This document shows, one piece after another, positions 1 through 5,071 of a DNA stretch of 5,739 nucleotides (within the stretch, counting starts at the first letter, position 1; each line of letters starts with the position of its first letter). This stretch comes from Geminicoccaceae bacterium (GTDB taxonomy: Bacteria; Pseudomonadota; Alphaproteobacteria; Geminicoccales; Geminicoccaceae). The stretch lies in assembly GCA_030824835.1 (NCBI GenBank), contig JAPJRA010000280.1, forward strand, positions 1 to 5,739. Direction: 5' to 3'. The notes beneath the pieces are model-generated. The model saw nothing but the letters and a program-made list of their open reading frames with translations, was not told the DNA's origin and did not search any database. Position numbers and translations under genes: made by a program.

Positions 1-877
1 GGTGTCGGCAGCCGCCGCGGCGCTGACGGGCGTTCCAGCCGGCACGCCCGTGGTTGCCGGCGGCGGCGACAATGCCTGTGCTGCGATCGGGTCTGGCCTG
101 ATCGCCGAAGGTCACGGGGTCTGCTCGATCGGCACCTCGGGCACGCTGTTCGTCCACAGCATGACGCCCCGGATAGACTCCAAGGGCGCCCTTAACGCGT
201 TCTGCGACGCCGTCCCGGGCGGCTATCACCTCATGGGCGTCATCCTGGCGGCCGGCGGCTCGCTGGGCTGGTTCCGCGACAAGGTCGTGGCCGGGGAGGC
301 TGATCTACTCGCCGCCAACCGACTGGACCCGTTCGCCGTGCTGATGGACGGCGCCGCCACCGTGCCGCCCGGTGCCGAAGGTCTGCTCTTCCTGCCCTAT
401 CTCGCCGGCGAACGCTCACCGCACATGGACCCCCATGCGCGGGGCGCCTGGATCGGGCTCACCCTGGCCCACGAGCGACGGCATCTGGTCCGAGCACTGG
501 TCGAGGGCGTCGGCTTCGCCTTCGCCGATTGTCTCGACCGCATGCGCGCCCTTGGTATCGAGCCGCCCAGCATAGCCCTCACCGGTGGCGGTGCCGGCAG
601 TGAGCTGTGGCGCGCTATTCTCGCGGCCCAGTTGCGGGTGCCACTATCGAGCGTTGCAGCCGGAGACGGCCCGGCATTGGGGGCCGCCATCCTGGCCCAG
701 GTCGGCGCCGCCTTGCACCCCGACCTCGCCACCGCGGTGGCAGCAGCGGTGCCCGCCGCAGCGGCGCCAGTAACCGGAGATCCAGCCATGGCCGACCACT
801 ACCGTCGGCAGCACGCACGCTATGCGGCCCTCTATCCGGCACTCAAGGCCGCCGGCGCCTTCGCCGGCGAGCCCTGA
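1..877 (+). CDS. xylB: FGGY-family carbohydrate kinase, probably xylulokinase (C-terminal part, 5' end outside window)
   Basis: A cytoplasmic sugar kinase that would phosphorylate D-xylulose (or a related ketose or polyol) with ATP, feeding the pentose phosphate pathway. Only the last 291 residues are visible (frame begins at base 2); xylulokinases are usually about 480-500 residues, so the N-terminal FGGY domain lies off the left edge and the GTG at base 2 is probably an internal valine. Seen: GGGDNACAAIG at residues 20-30, whose Asp23 matches the catalytic Asp of the family; CSIGTSGTLF at 41-50; LPYLAGERSPHMDP at 131-144; the FGGY C-terminal signature over about 148-168 (G-x-W-x-G-L, then His161-Leu162 and Ala165-Leu-Val-Glu168); and the nucleotide-binding GGGAGSELW at 195-203. 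The tail after residue 240 is alanine-rich. It converges on dppA with a 9-base gap, so it belongs to a different operon. The family call is firm; the xylulose substrate is likely, but another FGGY substrate is possible. Confidence 0.85.
   Translation, partial: VSAAAAALTGVPAGTPVVAGGGDNACAAIGSGLIAEGHGVCSIGTSGTLFVHSMTPRIDSKGALNAFCDAVPGGYHLMGVILAAGGSLGWFRDKVVAGEADLLAANRLDPFAVLMDGAATVPPGAEGLLFLPYLAGERSPHMDPHARGAWIGLTLAHERRHLVRALVEGVGFAFADCLDRMRALGIEPPSIALTGGGAGSELWRAILAAQLRVPLSSVAAGDGPALGAAILAQVGAALHPDLATAVAAAVPAAAAPVTGDPAMADHYRRQHARYAALYPALKAAGAFAGEP
850..869. terminator. Perfect 8-bp GC hairpin at the xylB/dppA convergence (weak terminator candidate)
   Basis: Arms CGCCGGCG (850-857) and CGCCGGCG (862-869) are exact reverse complements around the 4-base loop CCTT. 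The hairpin sits in the last codons of the kinase gene and just beyond the stop of the convergent dppA, where a bidirectional terminator would be expected. Neither strand has a T-tract after the stem, and the Ala-Gly-rich codons here could make such a palindrome by chance, so termination is only a possibility. Confidence 0.3.
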
Positions 878-886
878 GGCGGGCGG

Positions 887-2482
887 TCAGCCCTTCAGAT
901 CGACGCCGTAGAACATGTGGGTGCCGAACGGGTCGATCTTGAAGTCGACCACGTCCTTGCTCAGCGGCTGATAGACCACCGAGTGGGCGACCGTCATCCA
1001 CGGCACCTGCTTCTTGAACACCACCTGCGCCTGCTCGTAGAGCGCCGTCCGCTCGGCGAGATCGCTCGACTGCTGCGCCTTGACGATCAGGTCGTTGAAC
1101 TCGGGATCGCACCAGAACGCCTTGTTGTTGCCGGTCTTGGCGGCTTCGCAGCTCAGCAGTGCGAACAGGAAATTGTCCGGGTCGCCATTGTCGCCGGTCC
1201 AGCCGAGCAGAACCGTGTCATGCTCACCCTCCTTCGAGCGCTTGAGGTATTCGCCCCACTCGTAGCTGACGATTTCCCCTTCCACACCCACGGCCTTCCA
1301 GTCGGACTGGATCAGCTCGGCCATCCGCTTGGCGTTCGGATTGTAGGGACGGCTGACCGGCATCGCCCACAGCGAGACCTTGAGATCCTTCACGCCCGCC
1401 TCGGCGAGCAGCTTCTTGGCCGCCTCGGGATCGTAAGGGTCGTCGACGACATCGTTGTTGTAGGACCAGATCGTCGGTGGGATCGGGTTCTTGGCGACGG
1501 TACCGGCACCCTGGAACACGGCGTCGATGATGGACTTCTTGTTGACGGCCATGTTGAGGGCCTTGCGCACCCGGACGTCGTCGAGCGGCTTCTTCTGCGT
1601 GTTGTAGGCGAGATAGCCGATGTTCAGGCCTTCCTGTTCCAGCAGGTTGACTGCAGGGTCGGCCTTCATCGCCGGCAGGTCGGCAGGGTTGGGATAGGCC
1701 ATCACCTGGCATTCGCCAGCCTTGAGCTTCTGGTAGCGCACCGAAGCGTCGGGCGTGATGGCAAACACCAGATTGTCGAGGGCGGCCTTGCCGCCCCAAT
1801 AGTCCGGGTTGGCCTTGTAACGGATGACGGCGTCCTTCTGGTAGTCGACGAGCATGAACGGACCGGTGCCGACCGGCTCGAGGTCAACTTTCTCCGGGGT
1901 ACCCGCCTGCATCATCTGGTCGGCATATTCGGCCGAGAAGATCGAGGCGAAATCCATGGCTAGATTGGCAATGAACGGCGCCTGCGGAGCTGCCAGGGTG
2001 AATTTCACCGTATGGTCGTCGACCTTCTCGACGGACTTGAGCAGATTGCCCATGTCCATACTCTCGAAGTACTCGTACGTACCGCCCGAGACGTTATGAT
2101 AGGGGTGGTTCGGATCACGCTGCCGCTCGAAGCTGAAGACCACGTCGTCGGCGTTGAACTCACGTGTCGGCTTGAAATTCTTGGTGGAGTGCCACTTCAC
2201 GCCCTCGCGGAGCTTGAAAGTGTAGACCAATCCGTCGTCGGAAACCGTGAAGCTTTCAGCCAGGGCGGGAACGGTCTTGGTTTCGCCCCGCTCAAACTCG
2301 ATCAACCGATTGTACACCGGCTTCGACGACGCATCAAAGGTGGTGCCGGAGGTGTAGAGCTGCGGGTTGAAACCTTCGGGGCTCGCCTCCGAGCAGAAGA
2401 CCAGAGTCTTGGCTTGGGCGCCGGCTACCAGCGCCAGTGCGGACACTGCCCCGAGCACGGTGCTTTTCAGTAAAGTTCGCAT
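887..2482 (-). CDS. dppA: Periplasmic dipeptide-binding protein of an ABC transporter (DppA, SBP_bac_5 family)
   Basis: Captures dipeptides in the periplasm and hands them to a DppBCDF-type permease; in E. coli the protein also serves peptide chemotaxis and haem uptake. The 531-residue precursor is close to E. coli DppA (535) and, compared from memory, collinear with it throughout. Residues 1-24 form a signal peptide (Arg2 and Lys6, a hydrophobic core, AQA before Lys25). Mature DppA hallmarks follow: KTLVFCSEASPEGFNPQ (25-41), VGTGPF (204-209), ITPDASVRY (242-250), QKKPLDDVRVRKAL (296-309), RPYNPNAKRM (378-387) and GWTGDNGDPDNF (427-438); Asp431 in the last matches the Asp that binds the peptide amino group. 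Cys30, Cys258, Cys445 and Cys458 fit the two disulfides of DppA. I chose ATG 2482 over an upstream start at 2560 because it gives the signal peptide directly and has a Shine-Dalgarno. No permease or ATPase gene adjoins it. The amidase lies 128 bases upstream on the same strand. GC is visibly lower than in the neighbours. Confidence 0.96.
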   Translation of the reverse strand: MRTLLKSTVLGAVSALALVAGAQAKTLVFCSEASPEGFNPQLYTSGTTFDASSKPVYNRLIEFERGETKTVPALAESFTVSDDGLVYTFKLREGVKWHSTKNFKPTREFNADDVVFSFERQRDPNHPYHNVSGGTYEYFESMDMGNLLKSVEKVDDHTVKFTLAAPQAPFIANLAMDFASIFSAEYADQMMQAGTPEKVDLEPVGTGPFMLVDYQKDAVIRYKANPDYWGGKAALDNLVFAITPDASVRYQKLKAGECQVMAYPNPADLPAMKADPAVNLLEQEGLNIGYLAYNTQKKPLDDVRVRKALNMAVNKKSIIDAVFQGAGTVAKNPIPPTIWSYNNDVVDDPYDPEAAKKLLAEAGVKDLKVSLWAMPVSRPYNPNAKRMAELIQSDWKAVGVEGEIVSYEWGEYLKRSKEGEHDTVLLGWTGDNGDPDNFLFALLSCEAAKTGNNKAFWCDPEFNDLIVKAQQSSDLAERTALYEQAQVVFKKQVPWMTVAHSVVYQPLSKDVVDFKIDPFGTHMFYGVDLKG

Positions 2483-2490
2483 GATTCTGG

Positions 2491-2495
2491 CTCCC
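2491..2495 (-). promoter_or_regulatory. Ribosome binding site of dppA
   Basis: Read on the - strand this is GGGAG, 8 bases before ATG 2482. It decides the start, because the in-frame upstream codons (to 2560) would add 26 residues in front of a complete signal peptide. Confidence 0.75.
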
Positions 2496-2538
2496 GATGC
2501 CTGCCCAACATGTCCCATCGGCCGCTGCGGCCGAGGGC

Positions 2539-2579
2539 TTGACTGGCGGCAGCCAAGCATGCGGCACGGGCCAAGTCAA
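2539..2579 (-). promoter_or_regulatory. 41-base dyad between the amidase and dppA (operator, attenuator or terminator candidate)
   Basis: TTGACT (2539-2544) and AGTCAA (2574-2579) are exact inverted repeats. The dyad continues inward as GGC (2545-2547) against GCC (2570-2572), with one unpaired base at 2573. The centre of the 41 bases falls within the palindrome GCATGC (2557-2562). As RNA on the - strand it can form a 9-bp stem with one bulge and a 22-base loop that has some internal pairing. It lies 32 bases after the amidase stop and 57 bases before the dppA start. No U-tract follows, so an operator or processing hairpin fits at least as well as a terminator. TTGACT on the - strand (2579 to 2574) also resembles a -35 box, but no convincing -10 follows. 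Confidence 0.4.
2552..2561 (-). repeat. 10-base word CATGCTTGGC upstream of dppA (copy 1)
   Basis: The same 10 bases recur on the same strand upstream of the amidase at 4082-4091. This copy is 70 bases before the dppA start and spans the middle of the 41-base dyad. A shared regulator site is an inference from placement only. Confidence 0.4.
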
Positions 2580-2610
2580 ACTGCGGTCGCTTCTTGCGAA
2601 ATCGACCTTT

Positions 2611-4017
2611 TCAGGGCTGGGGCCCGGTCGGCATCGGCTGAGGGCGTACGGCCTCGAAAGCCCTGGCTGCACGCAGGACCAGCGCCTCGCAATACTTTGC
2701 ACCAACGATCTGCAAACCGACCGGCATGCCCGAGCCGGTGAAGCCCGCGGGCACGCTGATCGCCGGCTGCTGGGTGAGGTTGAACGGGTAGCTGAAACCA
2801 GCCCAGTCGATCCAACGCCGGTGCCGGCCCGGATCTGGATACTCGATACCGGCAGCAAAGGCCGGCAGCGCCGTGCCGGGGGTCACGAGCAGGTCGTAAC
2901 GGTCCAGGAACTGCTGCATCGCGACGCCGAGAACGCTGCGCTCGAGCGCGGCATCCTGAATTTCAGCGCGGCTGAAGCCCGCCCCTTCCTCGGCCATTGC
3001 CCGCAATCCCGGATCCAGCTCGTCGCCAGCGGGAGCCGGCAACGTCTCGACCAAGCGCGCCGCCGATGCGAACCAAGTGCGCGCGAAGAGGTCGCGTGGG
3101 CGCCCGAGCGGCGGATCGACCCGCTCGACCCGCGCACCGAGCTCCACAAGCATGTCTACAGCGGCGTGAAACACCCGAATGATCTCTGGGTCGACGTCGA
3201 CGAAGCCGAGCGTGTCGCTCACGGCGATCCGCAGTCCGGCAATTCCGCCCGCGAGGCCGCTCCGATAGTCCGCGCCGTCGAAGGGCAAGGCATGCCAATC
3301 GCGGATGTCCGGTCGGCTCAGCACGGTCAGCAGCACGGCTGCATCCTCGACGGTCCGGGTCATTGGCCCGATGTGGGCGACGGTGCCGAAGGGCGACAGC
3401 GGCCAAGCCGGCACGCGGCCGAAGGTCGGCTTCAGGCCGACGATGCCGGTGAACGAAGCTGGAATCCGAATGGAGCCGCCGCCGTCGGTACCAACGTGCA
3501 GCGCGCCCATGCCGAGCGCCACCGCAGCCGCAGCCCCACCGCTCGACCCGCCGGCGGTGCGCGTCGTGTCCCACGGGTTGCGCGCCGTCAGCCCCAGCGG
3601 GTTGTCGGTGACGGCCTTCCAGCCGAATTCCGGCGTCGTCGTGCTCCCCAGCAGTACGGCGCCCGCCTCGCGCAATCGGGCCGTCGCCGGAGCATCCTCG
3701 GCCGATGGCGGCAATCTCGCGGTGCTGAGACTGCCGCGCCGCAGCTTCCAACCACGGGTCGAGATGAGGTCCTTGATGCCTGCCGGGACACCATCGACAA
3801 TTCCCAGGGGCTCACCGCGCAGCCAGCGCTGCTCGGAGGCACGTGCCGCCGCCAGAGCGCCCTCTCCGTCCACTAGGCAGAAGGCTCCAACGCGGTCGTT
3901 CCACCGACCGATGCGCGCAAGACAGGCTTGGGTTGCCTCGACCGGCGATAGCGCCTTGCTGCGGTAGGCCCGTACGAGGTCGATGGCAGAGAGAGTGGCG
4001 GGATCGCTCGACAGCAT
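2611..4017 (-). CDS. Amidase-signature family hydrolase
   Basis: A probably cytoplasmic amidohydrolase that cleaves a carboxamide bond; the natural substrate cannot be read from sequence. The 468 residues match the usual size of the family (about 450-500). The Ser-cisSer-Lys triad is complete: Lys82 in GVPAGIKD (76-83), cis-Ser158 in TAGGSSGGAAAAVALG (154-169) and nucleophile Ser182 in GTDGGGSIRIPA (176-187). The 24-residue Ser-Ser spacing is the same as in fatty acid amide hydrolase. GIVGLKPTFGRVP (191-203) and the C-terminal QPAISVPAGFTGSGMPVGLQ (417-436) are further family hallmarks. No signal peptide is seen. ATG 4017 is preceded by a strong Shine-Dalgarno and gives the normal family N-terminus (LSAIDLVRAYRSKALSPVEAT). 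A GatA subunit is unlikely because no gatB or gatC is nearby and the C-terminal half differs from GatA as I recall it. Aryl or alkyl amidase, peptide amidase and amide-herbicide hydrolase types remain possible. dppA follows 128 bases downstream on the same strand, hinting at amide or peptide scavenging. Confidence 0.95.
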   Translation of the reverse strand: MLSSDPATLSAIDLVRAYRSKALSPVEATQACLARIGRWNDRVGAFCLVDGEGALAAARASEQRWLRGEPLGIVDGVPAGIKDLISTRGWKLRRGSLSTARLPPSAEDAPATARLREAGAVLLGSTTTPEFGWKAVTDNPLGLTARNPWDTTRTAGGSSGGAAAAVALGMGALHVGTDGGGSIRIPASFTGIVGLKPTFGRVPAWPLSPFGTVAHIGPMTRTVEDAAVLLTVLSRPDIRDWHALPFDGADYRSGLAGGIAGLRIAVSDTLGFVDVDPEIIRVFHAAVDMLVELGARVERVDPPLGRPRDLFARTWFASAARLVETLPAPAGDELDPGLRAMAEEGAGFSRAEIQDAALERSVLGVAMQQFLDRYDLLVTPGTALPAFAAGIEYPDPGRHRRWIDWAGFSYPFNLTQQPAISVPAGFTGSGMPVGLQIVGAKYCEALVLRAARAFEAVRPQPMPTGPQP

Positions 4018-4023
4018 TCTTGA

Positions 4024-4029
4024 CCTCCC
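4024..4029 (-). promoter_or_regulatory. Ribosome binding site of the amidase
   Basis: Read on the - strand this is GGGAGG, near-perfect, with a 6-base spacer to ATG 4017. It fixes the amidase start. Confidence 0.85.
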
Positions 4030-4081
4030 GGCGGGTCTGCGGGTTTCCCTGCGCGGACCCTAGATGCTCGATCACTCACCG

Positions 4082-4091
4082 GCCAAGCATG
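4082..4091 (-). repeat. 10-base word CATGCTTGGC upstream of the amidase (copy 2)
   Basis: Identical to the word at 2552-2561. It starts 65 bases before the amidase start, against 70 for dppA, and overlaps the left arm of the 17-base palindrome at 4085-4101. Confidence 0.4.
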
Positions 4092-4101
4092 GGCGATGCT
4101 T
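4085..4101. promoter_or_regulatory. 17-base palindrome in the divergent intergenic region (operator candidate)
   Basis: AAGCAT and ATGCTT are exact inverted repeats around the 5-base spacer GGGCG. The right arm overlaps a second palindrome, GCTTAAGC (4098-4105), and GATGCT is repeated directly at 4095-4100 and 4107-4112, 12 bases apart or about one helical turn. This clustering lies between the divergent starts at 4017 and 4182, where a dimeric regulator could act on both. No regulator gene is in the window, and I cannot assign a regulator family. The remainder of 4018-4181 shows no promoter that I would defend. Confidence 0.45.
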
Positions 4102-4166
4102 AAGCCGATGCTAACCATGACACGACCATACCGCCGGTGGGTACCGATCCGGGGCCCCGACCGATT

Positions 4167-4172
4167 GAAGGA
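4167..4172 (+). promoter_or_regulatory. Ribosome binding site of the small exported protein
   Basis: GAAGGA lies 9 bases before ATG 4182. It favours this start over the in-frame GTG at 4137, which has no comparable site and would bury the hydrophobic segment behind 15 Pro/Gly-rich residues. Confidence 0.6.
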
Positions 4173-4181
4173 CCATGGGCC

Positions 4182-4502
4182 ATGCATGTTCCAGGCTCGT
4201 TACTCGCCGTGTCCGTCTTGCTTCCGGCGCTTGGTTTTGATGCTGATAGGCTTCCACCGACGGCGCAAGGCGGCGTCTGCCACTCCTATGCCGCGGTCGC
4301 CCGCCAGCTCAGCGCCATCTATCACGAGACGCCGGTGTCCTTAGGGGTTCAGTCGAACGGAAATCTCCTGCTGGTGTTCAATTCGGTAGCGAGCGGCAGT
4401 TGGACCATCGTCAGTGCCTCGCCGACCGGGCTCGCCTGTGTCCTGGCGGCGGGACAACACTGGGAATCCACGGCGTTGGTCCGGCTCGACCCCCCGGTCT
4501 GA
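4182..4502 (+). CDS. Small, probably exported protein of unknown function
   Basis: A 106-residue protein that I cannot name. Residues 5-19 (GSLLAVSVLLPALGF) are hydrophobic and could be a short signal peptide or anchor, although the start has no Lys or Arg. The rest looks like one small domain: Cys33, then an amphipathic stretch (YAAVARQLSAIY, 36-47), PVSLGVQSNGNLLLVFNS (51-68), SWTIVSASPTGLACVLAAG (73-91) and Trp94. The pattern of PV-x-LG, polar-NG-x-L, VF, a central Trp-Thr, then G-x-[AS]-C-x-x-x-AAG and a late aromatic resembles small uncharacterised periplasmic proteins that I recall from alphaproteobacteria. Cys33 and Cys86 could form a disulfide, which would suit an exported protein. 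It may share a transcript with the acetyltransferase, which begins 78 bases downstream. That it is a real gene rests on the RBS, the leader and the ordered domain pattern; its role is unknown. Confidence 0.7.
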   Translation: MHVPGSLLAVSVLLPALGFDADRLPPTAQGGVCHSYAAVARQLSAIYHETPVSLGVQSNGNLLLVFNSVASGSWTIVSASPTGLACVLAAGQHWESTALVRLDPPV

Positions 4503-4568
4503 ACGCGATCGCACAGCGGCCGCATTGACGAGGCGTCCGCCGGCAGCGACACCCGGACCATGCGCCGT

Positions 4569-4574
4569 GAGGGG
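4569..4574 (+). promoter_or_regulatory. Ribosome binding site of the GNAT acetyltransferase
   Basis: GAGGGG with a 6-base spacer to ATG 4581. The other bases of the 78-base gap (4503-4580) show no T-rich terminator, so translation from a transcript started upstream of 4182 is plausible. Confidence 0.65.
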
Positions 4575-4580
4575 TGAGCG

Positions 4581-5027
4581 ATGGCCGAGGTGGAGTTGCT
4601 GCCGGTAGGGCCGGCGCAGCGGGATTCCCTGCTGCTGCTGGCGCGGTCGTTCCACGCCGAGGACGGCCATCCTTTGACCGAGCGCGGCGAGACCGCGATC
4701 GGCATGATTGCGAACGGTCATCCCCTCGGCCGCGCCTGGCTTGTCCACGAGCACGGCCGGCTCGTCGGCTACGCCGTGCTCGGGCTGGGATTCGGGATCG
4801 AGTACGGCGGTCCGGATGCCTTTGTCGACGATCTCTACCTCGTGCCCGAGGCCCGCGGCCGAGGCCTCGGTCATGCCGTGCTTGCGCAGTTGGAGCACGA
4901 GGCCCGAGCGCTGGGTCTGGCCGCCCTGTTCCTGGTAGTCGATCCCGAGAACATACCGGCTCGGCGCCTCTATGACCGCGTCGGGTTCGACGGCACGCAC
5001 TGGCTGCTGATGGCCAAGCGCCTCTAG
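4581..5027 (+). CDS. GNAT-family N-acetyltransferase
   Basis: A soluble single-domain enzyme expected to transfer an acetyl group from acetyl-CoA to an amine; the acceptor is unknown. At 148 residues it has the usual size for the fold. Motif A is clear: the strand AFVDDLYLVPEARGRGLG covers residues 80-97, with the pyrophosphate-binding Arg92-Gly-Arg-Gly-Leu-Gly97 at the start of the helix that continues HAVLAQLEHEA. Motif B follows as LFLVVDPENIPARRLYDRVG (116-135), with Asn124 and the Ala127-x-x-Leu-Tyr131 helix typical of the family, then Phe136. The N-terminal part (LLARSFHAEDGHPLTERG, 19-36) would form the acceptor-side helices. The ATG has a good Shine-Dalgarno. It could be the second gene of a two-gene transcript with the small exported protein, and it converges on the FAD oxidoreductase with a 44-base gap (5028-5071) in which I see no terminator. 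Confidence 0.93.
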   Translation: MAEVELLPVGPAQRDSLLLLARSFHAEDGHPLTERGETAIGMIANGHPLGRAWLVHEHGRLVGYAVLGLGFGIEYGGPDAFVDDLYLVPEARGRGLGHAVLAQLEHEARALGLAALFLVVDPENIPARRLYDRVGFDGTHWLLMAKRL

Positions 5028-5071
5028 CCGACAAATCCGGCCGGGAGCGACGTCGATGGCATAATGCGACC

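Noticed and set aside
917..1963. Long + strand open frame (348 codons) antisense to dppA.
   Set aside because: Composition full of Leu, Val, Arg, Asp and His with no domain, typical of the reverse complement of a real gene. dppA on the other strand is unmistakable.
2483..2560. Upstream in-frame start that would add 26 residues to DppA.
   Set aside because: It would place a polar, non-conserved stretch before a complete signal peptide, and GGGAG at 2491-2495 serves ATG 2482.
2551..2579. Sigma-70-like promoter for dppA with TTGACT as the -35 box, or a sigma-54 promoter starting at TTGGC.
   Set aside because: At 16-18 bases the -10 candidates (such as TTGGCT) are poor, and no GC-containing -12 element lies at the sigma-54 spacing. 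The symmetry is the stronger signal.
2497..3876. Long + strand open frame (459 codons) antisense to the amidase and the dppA upstream region.
   Set aside because: Its translation is rich in Arg, Ala and Pro with no recognisable domain, and it mirrors the amidase, whose catalytic motifs are intact. High third-position GC produces such frames.
4150..4159. Palindrome CGGGGCCCCG in the leader before the small exported protein gene.
   Set aside because: It has no loop bases, so it makes a poor RNA hairpin, and GC runs are expected here. There is no sign of a riboswitch or attenuator around it.
4137..4181. GTG start 15 codons upstream for the small exported protein.
   Set aside because: No Shine-Dalgarno comparable to GAAGGA before ATG 4182, and the added Pro/Gly-rich residues would precede the hydrophobic leader.
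4505..4523. Palindromes GCGATCGC (4505-4512) and GCGGCCGC (4516-4523) after the small gene's stop.
   Set aside because: Short self-complementary GC words without a loop or T-tract are common in such DNA and do not form a useful terminator hairpin.
5028..5071. Possible bidirectional terminator between the GNAT and FAD oxidoreductase genes.
   Set aside because: Only CCGGCCGG and CGACGTCG palindromes without loops are present, and there is no T-tract on either strand.
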